5,941 bases of DNA, taken from the NCBI GenBank assembly GCA_943327025.2, contig CALPVO020000152.1, positions 1-5,941 of the forward strand, read 5' to 3'. Below are positions 1 to 5,494 of the stretch, piece after piece. Below the pieces are notes generated by a model. That model saw only the letters and a list, made by a program, of their open reading frames with translations, was not told where the DNA came from and did not search any database. The DNA is from Janthinobacterium lividum. Its GTDB lineage: Bacteria; Pseudomonadota; Gammaproteobacteria; Steroidobacterales; Steroidobacteraceae. A program made the translations under genes and the position numbers. Positions within the stretch are counted from its first letter, which is position 1. Every line of letters starts with the position of its first letter.

Positions 1-371
1 ACTTTTTCCTTGGCGAACTGGCGAAAGTGATGCGCCTGCCCAGCCATGGGGCCGAGCCCAGCCATCTGCCAGAAGAGCCACTGCAAGGTATTGTGGCGTC
101 GCAGGGGGTCTTGCGGCAGGAAGCGGCCACTGCGCTCTGCCAAATACAGCAAGATGGCGCCGGACTCGAACAAGGGCAGCGGCCCACCCGGAATATCGTG
201 ATCGAGGATGGCGGGAATCTTGTTGTTCGGGCTGACCGCCAGAAACTCGGGCGTGAACTGCATGCCGCGCGTGATGTCGACATAAGTCAGCTTCCAGGGA
301 AGATCCATCTCTTCCAGCGCAATGGCTACTTTCTGCCCATTGGGCGATGGATAGAACAGCAACTCGATCAT
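1..371 (-). CDS. yfcG: YfcG-like (Nu-class) glutathione S-transferase / disulfide-bond oxidoreductase, N-terminal part, runs off the left edge
   Basis: The gene reads leftward from an ATG at 371-369; 123 codons are visible and the C-terminus lies outside the window. The visible part is the thioredoxin-like glutathione-binding domain (about residues 1-80) and the start of the helical domain. It contains PSPNGQKVAIALEE near the N-terminus, SPNNKIPAI at 47-55 with the cis-proline, LFESGAILLYLAE at 67-79, and WLFWQMAGLGPM at 98-109. These stretches are very close to my recollection of E. coli YfcG, a GSH-dependent disulfide-bond reductase that uses Thr9 and Asn11 rather than a catalytic Cys. Here Asn11 is kept and residue 9 is Ser. 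The start codon overlaps the stop of the upstream GST gene (ATGA), so the two are probably translationally coupled. The family call is firm. The orthology, and hence the symbol, is less certain because the C-terminal half is not visible. Confidence 0.88.
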   Translation of the reverse strand, partial: MIELLFYPSPNGQKVAIALEEMDLPWKLTYVDITRGMQFTPEFLAVSPNNKIPAILDHDIPGGPLPLFESGAILLYLAERSGRFLPQDPLRRHNTLQWLFWQMAGLGPMAGQAHHFRQFAKEK

Positions 372-1297
372 GCGCGCTCCACGCGGTACTGCGCCCGGGG
401 GAAATGCACCACCACGGTCCCGGCGCGTTCATCAATTCGCTGTACGGCCACTTCATGCAAGGTGTAGCTGTAGAGCGTGCCGGTCACTGGCGTCTTGCCG
501 TAGTCGTCCGGCGTTACCTGAACCGTATCGCCAACCTGCAGATTCAGAGCGGTGGCAACCTCGTCGCGCAGCGTAACGCCAGCCCCCGGCAGCGCCGTGG
601 CTGCGCGCGCCACGGCGAGCGCATCGGTTGCCGCAAGTTCGCTGCGCTGACCATGCCCCAAGGCCAGCATGCGGTCAGCAAATGCGCGTACCAGCGGGAA
701 AGGCGCAAGCATGTCCACCGCATTGGCGAGATTGCCGCGCACCATCCAGACGGGGAAGTAGGCGCCGATATCCGCCCAACCCGGCGCGCTGCCACCGAGG
801 AAATCCGTCCCCGCTGCCAAGGCCTGCTCGAGCGTATCGAGTTGGCTGCGCAACTGGGTATACATGTGGGGCACGTCTTCGCCTAAGCGCGAGAAGTCCA
901 TGAAGTTGAAGAAGGCCTTGCGGTCCGTGAGCAAGGGCTCCGGCAACAGTCCCAGATTCGTGCCCATGGCCAGAGCAGCACCCGGGTCGAAGAAACTGCG
1001 GTCCGCCCAACTCGCCAGCGCTAGCGCCAAGCCGCGGGTAGCCCCCGGGAACAGGGTGGGCGTCGGGAACCGACGTTCCAGTTCCAAAGCAATCAGGCGT
1101 GTATCGCAATAGATGTCCGCACCCACCTGCAACACCGGTGTGCGGCGGTAGCCGCCCGTCAATGCCGTCAGGTCCGGCTTGGGTGGCACCATGGGAATAT
1201 CGACCGACTGCCATGCCAGGCCTTTCAGCCCGAACACGAGTCGAATTTTCTCGGCGAACGGCGATGGGTCGAAGTGGTGCAGGATCAAGTCTGACAT
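368..1297 (-). CDS. glutathione S-transferase family protein with C-terminal beta-rich extension (309 aa)
   Basis: The protein has a GST N-terminal thioredoxin fold at about residues 3-78. It opens HHFDPSPFAEKIRL, carries the cis-proline in RRTPVLQ (51-57), and has CDT at 64-66 where GSTs usually have the E/D-S pair that binds the glutathione gamma-glutamyl group. A helical C-terminal domain follows (about 90-235), with WADIGAYFPVW at 174-184. The last 70 or so residues are an extra, probably beta-rich segment ending VVVHFPRAQYRV, beyond the usual 200-230 aa GST length. I chose the start at 1297 because AGGGGG lies 4 bases upstream; an in-frame ATG at 1321 would add eight residues outside the fold and lacks such a site. 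The position is the first gene of a leftward pair, divergent from the oxygenase cluster. Conjugation or thiol chemistry on an oxidised substrate is plausible, but the substrate is unknown. There is no obvious catalytic Cys; Ser12 in the PSP motif is a candidate. Confidence 0.87.
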   Translation of the reverse strand: MSDLILHHFDPSPFAEKIRLVFGLKGLAWQSVDIPMVPPKPDLTALTGGYRRTPVLQVGADIYCDTRLIALELERRFPTPTLFPGATRGLALALASWADRSFFDPGAALAMGTNLGLLPEPLLTDRKAFFNFMDFSRLGEDVPHMYTQLRSQLDTLEQALAAGTDFLGGSAPGWADIGAYFPVWMVRGNLANAVDMLAPFPLVRAFADRMLALGHGQRSELAATDALAVARAATALPGAGVTLRDEVATALNLQVGDTVQVTPDDYGKTPVTGTLYSYTLHEVAVQRIDERAGTVVVHFPRAQYRVERA

Positions 1298-1300
1298 GGT

Positions 1301-1307
1301 TCCCCCT
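1301..1307 (-). promoter_or_regulatory. ribosome binding site of the 309-aa GST gene
   Basis: On the minus strand AGGGGGA ends 3-4 bases before the ATG at 1297. This is a strong Shine-Dalgarno-like match and is what selects 1297 over the upstream in-frame ATGs at 1315 and 1321. Confidence 0.7.
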
Positions 1308-1375
1308 GAACCCATGGCCACCCCTTGGCCAGTCCTGATAGTACATACCGCAGAAGGGAAAAAAAACAGTCAGGC

Positions 1376-1408
1376 TTGTTTCTTTCATAAGAGGGCATCC
1401 CCTATACT
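1376..1408 (+). promoter_or_regulatory. candidate sigma-70 promoter for the oxygenase/thiolase operon
   Basis: TATACT at 1403-1408 matches the -10 consensus at five of six bases. Upstream, TTGTTT (1376-1381) resembles a -35 but sits 21 bases away, longer than the preferred 17. At normal spacing only T-rich, poor -35 sequences occur (about 1379-1385). A good -10 with a poor -35 would fit an activator-dependent promoter. The predicted transcript would begin near 1415, giving a leader of about 50 bases. Confidence 0.35.
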
Positions 1409-1451
1409 CGGTGCGGTCAGCAGTCTCTAAGCTGTCTGGCGTTCCATTGTC

Positions 1452-1456
1452 GGAGG
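1452..1456 (+). promoter_or_regulatory. ribosome binding site of the Rieske oxygenase gene
   Basis: GGAGG lies 7 bases before the GTG at 1464. This supports the GTG as the true start. It is the best Shine-Dalgarno sequence in the right-hand cluster, as expected for the first gene of an operon. Confidence 0.8.
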
Positions 1457-1463
1457 TTTACCC

Positions 1464-2738
1464 GTGTCCACGCCCACACACAGCCCGTCCCGCGAAGAGG
1501 TCATGGACCTGCTGCGCGCCGGGATGCAGTACGAATTCGGTCGCACGGGGCCACCGGCAGGCTTCCCGCAACTGCCGGTCATCCCGGCCGGCCGCTACAC
1601 GGACCCGACCTTTCTCGAACTCGAGATGTCGGCTATGTGGAAGCGCTCTTGGGTTTACGCCTGCCACCTCGACGAAATTCCCGAACCTGGCCATTTCCTG
1701 CTGTTCACGCGCCTCGGTTCACCGGTGCTCATCATTCATGGCAAGGACGGCGTGGTACGCGCCTTCTACAACACCTGCGCGCACCGCGGTGCCCCTTTGG
1801 TACAAACGCCCGGCGGCAAGGTAGAAGGGCTGGTCTGCCAATACCACGGCTGGACCTATGGGCTGGATGGCCGTCTGCTGAACCTGCGCGACAAGCGCGA
1901 CTTCGTCGGACTGGACCTCAACTGCCATTCGCTGGCAACGGTGCGCTGCGAGCGGTTCGGCAACTGGATTTTCGTGAACGAAGACGCCAACGCACCAACG
2001 CTCGCCGAAAACCTTGGCCACATTCCAGGATTCTTCGCTGAACTGGCGCCGGAGCAGACGCGCTTCGTGCACAAGAAGAGCTACCACGTAAAGTGCAACG
2101 TGAAGGTTTTGCTCGATGCCTTCCTCGAGGTTTACCACCTGAAGTCGATTCACCAGCACACGGTGGACCGTTTCTTGGACCACCGCGGCACCACCATTCA
2201 GTTGTGGGCCGGCGGTAATTCGCTGATGTTCACGCCGAACCGCCGGCCCGACTGGGAAGACCCGGGCACCCGCGGCATGCCGAAAGTACCGGGCGTGTCC
2301 GAGGTCATCGCGAAGAACAACCCGTCGTTCATGTCCTACCCGAACCTGGTCACACCCGTTGCGGACAGCGGCATCCCGTTCATTTTGTTCTGGCCCTGCG
2401 GCCCGCGCGAGATGGAGATTGAAGTGGTGTGGTTCGCGCCGGGCGACAACGGCGAACCGCTCTCCCCACTGTGGGAAACCCGCATCGCGAATTTCGAGCG
2501 TATCCTCTACGAAGACACGCAGTTCGCGGAGTTCATCCAGCAGTCGGTGGAATCGCCGGGCTTCCGCGGGCTGAACCTGAACTATCAGGAGCGTCGCATT
2601 TACCACTGGCACGAGGAACTGGACCGTCGCATCGGCATCGACCGTGTGCCGGAACACTTGCGCGTGCAGCAAGTGCTGGCGCCGTTCGTCTCGGCGGTTC
2701 CCGTGTCGCCACCGCCCGCCGAAGCGGCGACCCCCTAA
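1464..2738 (+). CDS. Rieske [2Fe-2S] non-heme iron aromatic ring-hydroxylating oxygenase, alpha subunit (424 aa)
   Basis: This is the catalytic subunit of a Rieske oxygenase, a cytosolic enzyme that activates O2 at a mononuclear iron using electrons from the Rieske cluster. The Rieske domain (about 65-175) has C105-x-H107 and C125-x2-H128, in CAHRG and CQYHGW. The catalytic domain has E222-x2-H225-x4-H230 within FLEVYHLKSIH, and D351 in the pair ED is the likely third iron ligand. The residue before the histidines, usually an Asp bridging the two metal centres, is Glu here, as in CntA-like members. The length is typical of alpha subunits. The start is GTG, with GGAGG 7 bases upstream. It is the first gene of the cluster, ending 3 bases before the HMGS-like gene. 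No beta subunit, ferredoxin or reductase is present in the window, so the electron donor must be encoded elsewhere. It could be a mono- or dioxygenase; the substrate cannot be read. Confidence 0.95.
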   Translation: MSTPTHSPSREEVMDLLRAGMQYEFGRTGPPAGFPQLPVIPAGRYTDPTFLELEMSAMWKRSWVYACHLDEIPEPGHFLLFTRLGSPVLIIHGKDGVVRAFYNTCAHRGAPLVQTPGGKVEGLVCQYHGWTYGLDGRLLNLRDKRDFVGLDLNCHSLATVRCERFGNWIFVNEDANAPTLAENLGHIPGFFAELAPEQTRFVHKKSYHVKCNVKVLLDAFLEVYHLKSIHQHTVDRFLDHRGTTIQLWAGGNSLMFTPNRRPDWEDPGTRGMPKVPGVSEVIAKNNPSFMSYPNLVTPVADSGIPFILFWPCGPREMEIEVVWFAPGDNGEPLSPLWETRIANFERILYEDTQFAEFIQQSVESPGFRGLNLNYQERRIYHWHEELDRRIGIDRVPEHLRVQQVLAPFVSAVPVSPPPAEAATP

Positions 2739-2741
2739 CCC

Positions 2742-4232
2742 ATGCGCGCGCTGCTCTCTGCCGGTGTCTACCTGCCGCGAGCCCGCCTGCCCCGCAGCAG
2801 CATTGCCGCGGGCCACGCCTGGTTCAACCCAAACTTGCCAAAAGGCGGCGAGCGCAGTTACGCCGCGTGGGACGAAGACAGCCTGACGCTGGCGGTGGAA
2901 GCCATCCGTGCCTGTACGGCAGACGTAGCGGCAGACGGCGTTGCCGGAAGCCATCGCCAATTCGGCGCACTCGCTTTCGCTTCCACCACCTTCCCCTTCG
3001 CCGACCGCAGCAACGCGGGCCTCGTGGCCGCAGCGCTGGGCCGTGAAGGCGCCTTGCAAGCCCGAGACCACGGCGGCTCGCTGCGCGCGGGCACTTCCGC
3101 CTTACTCGCCGCCCTGCAGGCACTCGCGGACCCGGCCTGCCCCGAAACGGTCGTGGTAGCGAGCGACGCACGCCAAGCCAAGCCCGCCAGCCCTCAGGAA
3201 AGCCAGTACGGTCACGGCGCCGCCGCTTTCCGTATGGGCCGTGCACCAGAGGGCACCGCCGTACTGGCGGAATACCTCGGCGGCGCTGCTGTTACCGTGG
3301 ACTTTGTCGACCACCATCGTAGCGACGGCGAAGACTTCGACTACACGCTGGAAGAGCGCTGGGTGCGTGACGAAGCCTGGGGCAAACTGCTCCCCGGTGC
3401 CGTTGCGCCCGCTTTATCTGCCGCAGGTATTGCTGCCAGCGCCATCGACTACTGCGTAGTGAACGCTCCTGCCGCCGCGCAAAAGAAACTCGCCGCTCAG
3501 CTTGGGCTGCGCGAAGGTGTGTTCGTCGACACGCTAAGCAAGACCGTCGGTGACACGGGGACGGCGCATGCGCTGCTGCTGTTGGCCGCCACCCTAGAGA
3601 AAGCCGCACCGGGCGCGTTGCTGTTGCTCATCGGCTTCGGGCAAGGCATCGATGCCCTGGTGTTCCGCGCGGGCGCGCTCGCTGGCACCGCCGCCAGCAA
3701 CTTCAGCGCGGCGCTAGCCGCTGGCCGGCAAGAACCCAGCTACACGCGGTACTTGGCGCACCAAGGCCTGCTCGAGATGGAACTGGGCATGCGTGGTGAG
3801 CGTGACAACCGCACGGCGCAGAGCGTGGCCTGGCGCAAGCGCCGCACGGTCACGGCACTCATCGGTGGCCGCTGCCGCGATTGCAGCACCGTGCAATACC
3901 CGCTCACGCGCGCCTGCGTAAACCCAGACTGCCGCGCTTTCGATACGCAGGAAGAATTTCCGCTCGCCGACTGTGCTGCGAAGGTAAAGACCTTCACCGA
4001 GGACTGGCTGGCGTTCACACCGGCACCGCCCTTGGTATATGGCAACGTCGCCTTCGCCGCCGGCGGTAACGCCTTCATCGAATTCACCGATGCCGCGCCC
4101 GGAGAAACCGCTGTCGGCCAGCCCGTGCGCTTCGTGTTCCGCCTGAAGGACCGCGACGCCTTGCGTGGCTTCCATCGCTACTTCTGGAAAGCCGTGCCCG
4201 TGTCCATACACCGGCACGGCGAAGGGAACTGA
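2742..4232 (+). CDS. HMG-CoA synthase-like (thiolase fold) domain fused to a DUF35 Zn-ribbon/OB-fold domain (496 aa)
   Basis: Residues 1 to about 315 form a thiolase-fold HMGS/KASIII-like domain. GGSLRAGTSALL (111-122) is the nucleophile loop and GFGQGIDALVF (298-308) the C-terminal glycine-rich loop. After a linker (about 315-365), a DUF35/ChsH2-type domain begins with a zinc ribbon, C378-x2-C381-x10-C392-x4-C397, followed by an OB fold (about 405-485). Aligned by eye to HMG-CoA synthase, the catalytic Cys is Leu114, the His position appears to be Asn241, and no Glu is seen where the general base should be. This half is therefore probably not a mevalonate-pathway enzyme. In archaeal thiolase/HMGCS/DUF35 complexes and in PhlA/PhlB/PhlC these parts are separate proteins that assemble with a thiolase; here two are fused and the thiolase is the next gene. 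I infer a structural or CoA-channelling partner of that thiolase. The ATG is 3 bases after the oxygenase stop with no good Shine-Dalgarno, suggesting coupled translation. Confidence 0.88.
   Translation: MRALLSAGVYLPRARLPRSSIAAGHAWFNPNLPKGGERSYAAWDEDSLTLAVEAIRACTADVAADGVAGSHRQFGALAFASTTFPFADRSNAGLVAAALGREGALQARDHGGSLRAGTSALLAALQALADPACPETVVVASDARQAKPASPQESQYGHGAAAFRMGRAPEGTAVLAEYLGGAAVTVDFVDHHRSDGEDFDYTLEERWVRDEAWGKLLPGAVAPALSAAGIAASAIDYCVVNAPAAAQKKLAAQLGLREGVFVDTLSKTVGDTGTAHALLLLAATLEKAAPGALLLLIGFGQGIDALVFRAGALAGTAASNFSAALAAGRQEPSYTRYLAHQGLLEMELGMRGERDNRTAQSVAWRKRRTVTALIGGRCRDCSTVQYPLTRACVNPDCRAFDTQEEFPLADCAAKVKTFTEDWLAFTPAPPLVYGNVAFAAGGNAFIEFTDAAPGETAVGQPVRFVFRLKDRDALRGFHRYFWKAVPVSIHRHGEGN
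4222..4227 (+). promoter_or_regulatory. ribosome binding site of the thiolase gene
   Basis: AAGGGA lies 8 bases before the ATG at 4236 and inside the last codons of the preceding gene. It is a moderate match and supports this start. Confidence 0.5.
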
Positions 4233-4235
4233 CCC

Positions 4236-5447
4236 ATGGCCCGTGGTATCCGCGACCAAGTCGCCATCGTCGGCATGGGCTGCTCCCGTTTCGGTGAACG
4301 CTGGGACTGTGGTCCCGATGACCTGATGATCGAAGCCTTTCAAGAGGCTACCGCAGACGCAGGCATCGAGCGTGACCGTATCGAAGCCGCGTGGCTTGGC
4401 GTGTTCTACCAGGAGCAGTCCACCTCGAAGTCGGGCCTGCCGCTGTCCATGGCACTGCGACTGCCGAACGTACCGGTCACACGCGTCGAGAACCTCTGTG
4501 CCACGGGTACAGAAGCGTTGCGTGGTGCCGTGTATGCCGTGGCCTCGGGAGCCGTGGACATTGCCTTGGCCATGGGCGTGGAAAAACTGAAGGACACGGG
4601 TTTCGGCGGCCTGCCGGAACGGGCCAAAGGTACCTTCGAGGATTTATGGCAGCCGGGCTTCACTCCGCCCGGCGCCTTCGCGCAATTGGGCGCTGCTTAC
4701 GCCGCCAAGCATGGGCTGTCCATGCAGGACGTGAAGCGCGCCATGGCGCATGTGTCGTGGAAGAGCCACGAGAACGCGGCGCTGAACCCGAAAGCGCATC
4801 TGCGTAACCGCATCACCATCGAGCAGGCGCTAGGTGCGCCCATGATTGCCTACCCGCTCGGCACCTTCGACTGCTGCGGCGTCAGCGACGGCGCTGCCTG
4901 CGCCATCGTCACCACGCCGGAGATAGCTCGCAGCCTTGGCCGCACCGAAGCCGTGACGGTGAAGTCGCTGCAACTCGCGCCGTCCAACGGCGTGGAACTT
5001 TCCCATGGCAGTTGGGATGGCGCGCATACGCCGACCACGCGCCTCGCCGCCGCCCGCGCCTACGCGGAAGCGGGCATTGCCGGCGCCGAGGCCATCGACC
5101 TGTTCGAAGTGCACGACTGCTTCTCCATCACCGAACTGGTGCTCATGGAAGACCTCGGCTTTTCCGCCGAAGGCCGCGCGGTTTACGATATTCTGGATGG
5201 TCGCTATGACCGCAGTGGCGCCAAGCCCTGCCAGATCGACGGCGGCTTGAAGTGCTTTGGCCACCCCGTGGGTGCCTCGGGCCTGCGTATGGCCTACGAG
5301 ATGTACCTGCAGTTACTCGGTCGTGCCGGTGCGCGCCAGCATTCGCCACAAGGCAAAGCGCCGGCGCTCGGCTTGACGCACAATCTGGGTGGCATACCGA
5401 ACCGCAACGTTGCCGCCATCGGCATCTTCGGCCTGATGGACGTCTAG
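4236..5447 (+). CDS. SCP2-type thiolase family protein (acyl-CoA acyltransferase), 403 aa
   Basis: A thiolase-fold enzyme that carries out Claisen-type acyl transfer or thiolysis through a cysteine. Cys88 in ENLCATGTEAL is the nucleophile. HDCF (293-296) is the block typical of SCP2-type thiolases. GHPVGASG (342-349) supplies the active-site His343. In place of the C-terminal C-x-G found in classical biosynthetic and degradative thiolases, the protein has HNLGG (382-386), as is usual in thiolases that work with DUF35 partners. The start at 4236 gives IRDQVAIVGMG, the normal first strand of the fold, and has AAGGGA upstream. It follows the HMGS-like/DUF35 fusion by 3 bases, strongly implying a joint complex. 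Because Cys88 is kept, acyl transfer or thiolysis fits better than the retro-aldol reaction of Ltp2-type steroid thiolases, which lack that Cys. The substrate is unknown. Confidence 0.92.
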   Translation: MARGIRDQVAIVGMGCSRFGERWDCGPDDLMIEAFQEATADAGIERDRIEAAWLGVFYQEQSTSKSGLPLSMALRLPNVPVTRVENLCATGTEALRGAVYAVASGAVDIALAMGVEKLKDTGFGGLPERAKGTFEDLWQPGFTPPGAFAQLGAAYAAKHGLSMQDVKRAMAHVSWKSHENAALNPKAHLRNRITIEQALGAPMIAYPLGTFDCCGVSDGAACAIVTTPEIARSLGRTEAVTVKSLQLAPSNGVELSHGSWDGAHTPTTRLAAARAYAEAGIAGAEAIDLFEVHDCFSITELVLMEDLGFSAEGRAVYDILDGRYDRSGAKPCQIDGGLKCFGHPVGASGLRMAYEMYLQLLGRAGARQHSPQGKAPALGLTHNLGGIPNRNVAAIGIFGLMDV

Positions 5448-5454
5448 AACACGG

Positions 5455-5474
5455 CCAGTGGCATTGGCCACTGG
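5455..5474 (+). other. perfect 8-bp stem, 4-base loop hairpin between the thiolase and CMD genes
   Basis: CCAGTGGC (5455-5462) and GCCACTGG (5467-5474) are exact reverse complements separated by ATTG. The hairpin starts 7 bases after the thiolase stop and ends 10-20 bases before the next gene. No T-run follows (the next bases are ATTACTGTC), so it does not look like an intrinsic terminator. It could stabilise the upstream mRNA, mark a processing site, or dampen expression of the downstream gene. Confidence 0.6.
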
Positions 5475-5483
5475 ATTACTGTC

Positions 5484-5490
5484 GAGGGGG
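5484..5490 (+). promoter_or_regulatory. ribosome binding site of the CMD-family gene
   Basis: GAGGGGG precedes two adjacent ATG codons (5492 and 5495). The spacing to 5492 is only 1 base and to 5495 about 4 bases (7 from the GAGG core), so the second ATG is preferred. Confidence 0.55.
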
Positions 5491-5494
5491 GATG

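Larger units (their letters stand above)
1298..1463. promoter_or_regulatory. divergent intergenic promoter region between the GST pair and the oxygenase cluster
   Basis: This 166-base gap is the only sizeable non-coding stretch and separates two outward-reading gene groups, so it must hold promoters for both. It contains a run of eight A (1359-1366), which is T on the minus strand, inside an AT-richer patch (about 1338-1390) that contrasts with the GC-rich genes. For the leftward genes the best -10-like hexamer I see is TACTAT (1343-1338, minus strand), but it has no convincing -35. I found no strong operator palindrome and no regulator gene in the window. Joint control of both arms is an inference from the layout. 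Confidence 0.55.

Noticed and set aside
27..886. Plus-strand open frames (27-467 and 347-886) opposite the GST genes
   Set aside because: The minus strand encodes recognisable GST folds over the same bases, and the plus-strand translations show no family signal.
1298..1321. Upstream in-frame starts (1315, 1321) for the 309-aa GST
   Set aside because: The added residues lie outside the thioredoxin fold, and the strong AGGGGG site is placed for the ATG at 1297.
1359..1366. The A8 tract (T8 on the minus strand) as an intrinsic terminator
   Set aside because: No GC-rich stem precedes it on either strand, and it lies between divergent genes where no transcript should end.
1392..1403. A short dyad AGGG-CATC-CCCT as an operator overlapping the -10
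   Set aside because: Four-base arms are too short to distinguish from chance, and outward extension of the symmetry is poor.
1719..3071. A 450-codon open frame on the minus strand across the oxygenase and the start of the HMGS-like gene
   Set aside because: It lies antisense to two clear protein families, has no recognisable domain, and is the kind of long shadow frame that GC-rich coding DNA produces.
2742..4232. Calling the fusion a mevalonate-pathway HMG-CoA synthase (mvaS)
   Set aside because: The catalytic Cys is replaced by Leu, the His and Glu also seem absent, and the neighbours are not mevalonate genes.
2742..5447. A steroid side-chain retro-aldolase of the Ltp2/ChsH2 type
   Set aside because: The thiolase keeps the nucleophilic Cys88 that Ltp2-type aldolases lack, and no MaoC-like hydratase domain is seen with the DUF35 domain. 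It remains a weaker alternative.
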